Shown here piece after piece: positions 62,310 through 64,000 of a DNA stretch of 64,000 nt. The stretch is taken from positions 1-64,000 of the forward strand of contig JAMFRP010000022.1 of assembly GCA_026224775.1 (NCBI GenBank). The letters are read 5' to 3'. A program made the position numbers and the translations under genes. The DNA is from Bacteroidota bacterium. GTDB lineage: Bacteria; Bacteroidota; Bacteroidia; Sphingobacteriales; Sphingobacteriaceae. Under the pieces are notes generated by a model. It saw only the letters and a list, made by a program, of their open reading frames with translations. It searched no databases and was not told the DNA's origin. The first letter of the stretch is position 1. Every line of letters starts with the position of its first letter.

Positions 62310-64000
62310 TTAGTTGGCAACCAGGGTATATATTTTACCGGGCAGTGTATTAAAATCATAAACTTTTGTCGGTTCGAATGCCATACCTTTAAGCTGATCC
62401 GGGTCGACAATTATGGGTTCTTTTATTTCGTTCACCGGGAATAATGGATTGGGATTTTGTCCACTTGCAGCTTTAAGCGAAAACTTGCTGGTCGGGTGCA
62501 ACTTATTCGGTAATCGCAGGCGGCAATTACCACCCAGCCTGGACGTGATCATCAGTTTAGTGATCTTTCCTTTATCCCAGTCCATGTCTATTAGAAATCC
62601 TCCTCTTGCGACGATGCCTTTGATCGAACCCTTATCCCATGCCGAAGGTAAGGCAGGCAATAAATGAATATCGCCGTCGTAGCTTTGCAGCAACATTTCT
62701 GTTATACCGGCTGTACAGCCAAAGTTTCCATCGATTTGGAATGGAGGATGCGCATCAAACAGATTGGGATAGGTTCCCCCGCCACCTTCAATTTTACCTT
62801 TCCATACAGGGGCCGGTTTTAATTCCTGCTTAATAAGTTCAAAAGCATGATCACCATCTAACTCCCGCGCCCAGAAATTCACCTTCCAACCCATAGACCA
62901 GCCGGTTGACACATCTCCGCGACTAATCAGCATATTCCTGGCTGCTTCCATTAACTCCGGATGCCTGTAGGGAGATATCTGTTTACCCGGAAACAAACCA
63001 AACAATTGTGAAATATGGCGATGCTTATCGCCTTTTACATCCATATCATCAAGCCATTCCTGTAACTGGCCCCATTTACCAATATGCATTGGCGGTAAAC
63101 GGTCTTTTTTTGCTAAAAGCGTATCGGCAAATGCCTCATCTGTGTTCAATGCATGAGCAGCGGCGATTGTATTGGATAAAAGATCAAATACAATCTGGTT
63201 ATCCATTGTGGTGCCGGCCGTTAACGAAATCGCACCAACAGTTTTATCATGCATGAAGTCATGTTCAGGCGACATAGACGGCGATACAACCAGCCAATGG
63301 TGATCAGGATCTTCCTGCAACGCATCGACAAAGTACATCGAGGCGCCTCTAAGTATAGGGTATATTTCTTTTAAATAGACCTTATCGCCTGTAAAAAGAT
63401 AATGTTCCCACAAATGTTGGGTTAACCACGCGCCACCAGTAGGAAAAACACCATAAAACGCTTTATCAACCTGGCCAGAGATTCGCCATATATCTGTATT
63501 ATGATGTGCCATCCAGCCTCGGGCACCATACATTTCTGAGGCGCTTTGCCTGCCTGTAACTGAAAGGTCTTTAATCAATTGAATTAATGGTTCGGTAAGC
63601 TCGGAAAGATTCGTTTCCTCCGCGGGCCAATAATTCATTTCCGTATTGATGTTGATGGTATACTTCCCACCCCATGGCGGCGAATCTAATTCATTCCATT
63701 TACCCTGCAGATTAGCGGCCTGGTCTCCCGGTTGCGAACAGGAAATTAACAGATACCTGCCAAACTGATAAAATAACGGAACCAGGCCCAGGTCGCCGCC
63801 TCTATCAAAATCTTTAATTCTTTCATTTGTCGGCTTATCTGAACCAGCGTCCTCTCCCAATCGAAAATCTACACGGTTAAAATAACGCTGATAAAAAGCG
63901 ATATGATCTTTGATTGCCATATCATATGTTTTTTTTAAAGCCATACTCAGGAATCCTGCAGTCCGTTTTCCGGCATCGCCGCTTACATCATGGTAATTTT
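62310..64000 (-). CDS. Glycoside hydrolase GH95, N-terminus beyond window
   Basis: The frame is open to the right edge of the window (563 residues seen), so an internal Met at 63944 is not the start. Family members are about 800 residues. GH95 signs are PPWGGKYTININTEMNYWPAEETNLSELTEPL, VSPSMSPEHDF (general acid Glu) and IDGNFGCTAGITEMLLQS, with a C-terminal beta domain. GH95 enzymes act on alpha-L-fucosyl or alpha-L-galactosyl ends of pectins and xyloglucan. It lies 29 bp upstream of the GH28 gene, first of the visible transcript. Confidence 0.9.
   Translation of the reverse strand, partial: NYHDVSGDAGKRTAGFLSMALKKTYDMAIKDHIAFYQRYFNRVDFRLGEDAGSDKPTNERIKDFDRGGDLGLVPLFYQFGRYLLISCSQPGDQAANLQGKWNELDSPPWGGKYTININTEMNYWPAEETNLSELTEPLIQLIKDLSVTGRQSASEMYGARGWMAHHNTDIWRISGQVDKAFYGVFPTGGAWLTQHLWEHYLFTGDKVYLKEIYPILRGASMYFVDALQEDPDHHWLVVSPSMSPEHDFMHDKTVGAISLTAGTTMDNQIVFDLLSNTIAAAHALNTDEAFADTLLAKKDRLPPMHIGKWGQLQEWLDDMDVKGDKHRHISQLFGLFPGKQISPYRHPELMEAARNMLISRGDVSTGWSMGWKVNFWARELDGDHAFELIKQELKPAPVWKGKIEGGGGTYPNLFDAHPPFQIDGNFGCTAGITEMLLQSYDGDIHLLPALPSAWDKGSIKGIVARGGFLIDMDWDKGKITKLMITSRLGGNCRLRLPNKLHPTSKFSLKAASGQNPNPLFPVNEIKEPIIVDPDQLKGMAFEPTKVYDFNTLPGKIYTLVAN

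Noticed and set aside
63942..63944. Met at 63944 as the start of the GH95 gene
   Set aside because: The frame continues without a stop to the window edge with family-like sequence, and 545 residues would be too short for GH95.

Overview
The window is chromosomal DNA from a member of the Bacteroidota, most likely a Sphingobacteriaceae genus such as Mucilaginibacter or Pedobacter. Supporting signs are a carboxypeptidase-regulatory-domain TonB receptor, a short RRM protein with a glycine-rich tail, Bacteroidota promoters of the TTG-N20-TAnnTTTG type, a near absence of Shine-Dalgarno sequences, a CTn-style tyrosine integrase and a plant-pectin degradation locus. Genus is an inference.

Layout. 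1-6273: host genes (a large secreted beta-strand-rich protein cut by the window edge, a TonB-dependent receptor, an RRM protein, a lipoprotein). About 6469-30106: a tailed-phage structural module (small and large terminase, tail genes, tape measure, ClpP-like protease, HK97-type capsid, portal, connector, collagen-like and LamG fibre proteins, lysis genes) without integrase, repressor, replication or recombination genes. It also carries a secreted cargo protein and a signal peptidase I. Most of its spacers are packed with inverted or tandem repeats, some of chromosomal-repeat type, and three near-identical palindromes (ATGCCAATTGGCAT-like) sit at gene-block starts. 30116-31522: two tRNA-Leu genes and a YCF48-like secreted protein. 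31636-31708: tRNA-Lys(TTT).

31697-50495: an integrative defence island of about 18.8 kb bounded by a 14-bp direct repeat (CCAGCGGGATCACA) copied from the 3' end of tRNA-Lys, with the integrase beside the tRNA. It carries (i) a type III CBASS operon (CD-NTase, HORMA, TRIP13-like ATPase, 2TM-NUDIX effector, plus one unknown ORF), (ii) a divergent fused HTH-ImmA protease gene with a PIN partner, (iii) an unfamiliar six-gene operon (SLATT-like 2TM protein, two sibling proline-rich microproteins, a coiled lipoprotein, a small helical protein, a metallophosphoesterase), (iv) an unfamiliar three-gene cassette ending in a membrane protein, (v) a SMEK-NACHT/STAND NTPase, and (vi) a truncated AbiEii-like nucleotidyltransferase.

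50496-64000: host DNA again, with a small HTH gene, a NagD-like HAD phosphatase and a pectin-utilisation locus on the minus strand (acetylesterases, CE12 pair, two CE8 pectin methylesterases, two GH28, GH43, GH95). Together these would demethylate, deacetylate and cut homogalacturonan and rhamnogalacturonan side structures; no SusC/SusD pair is visible inside the window.
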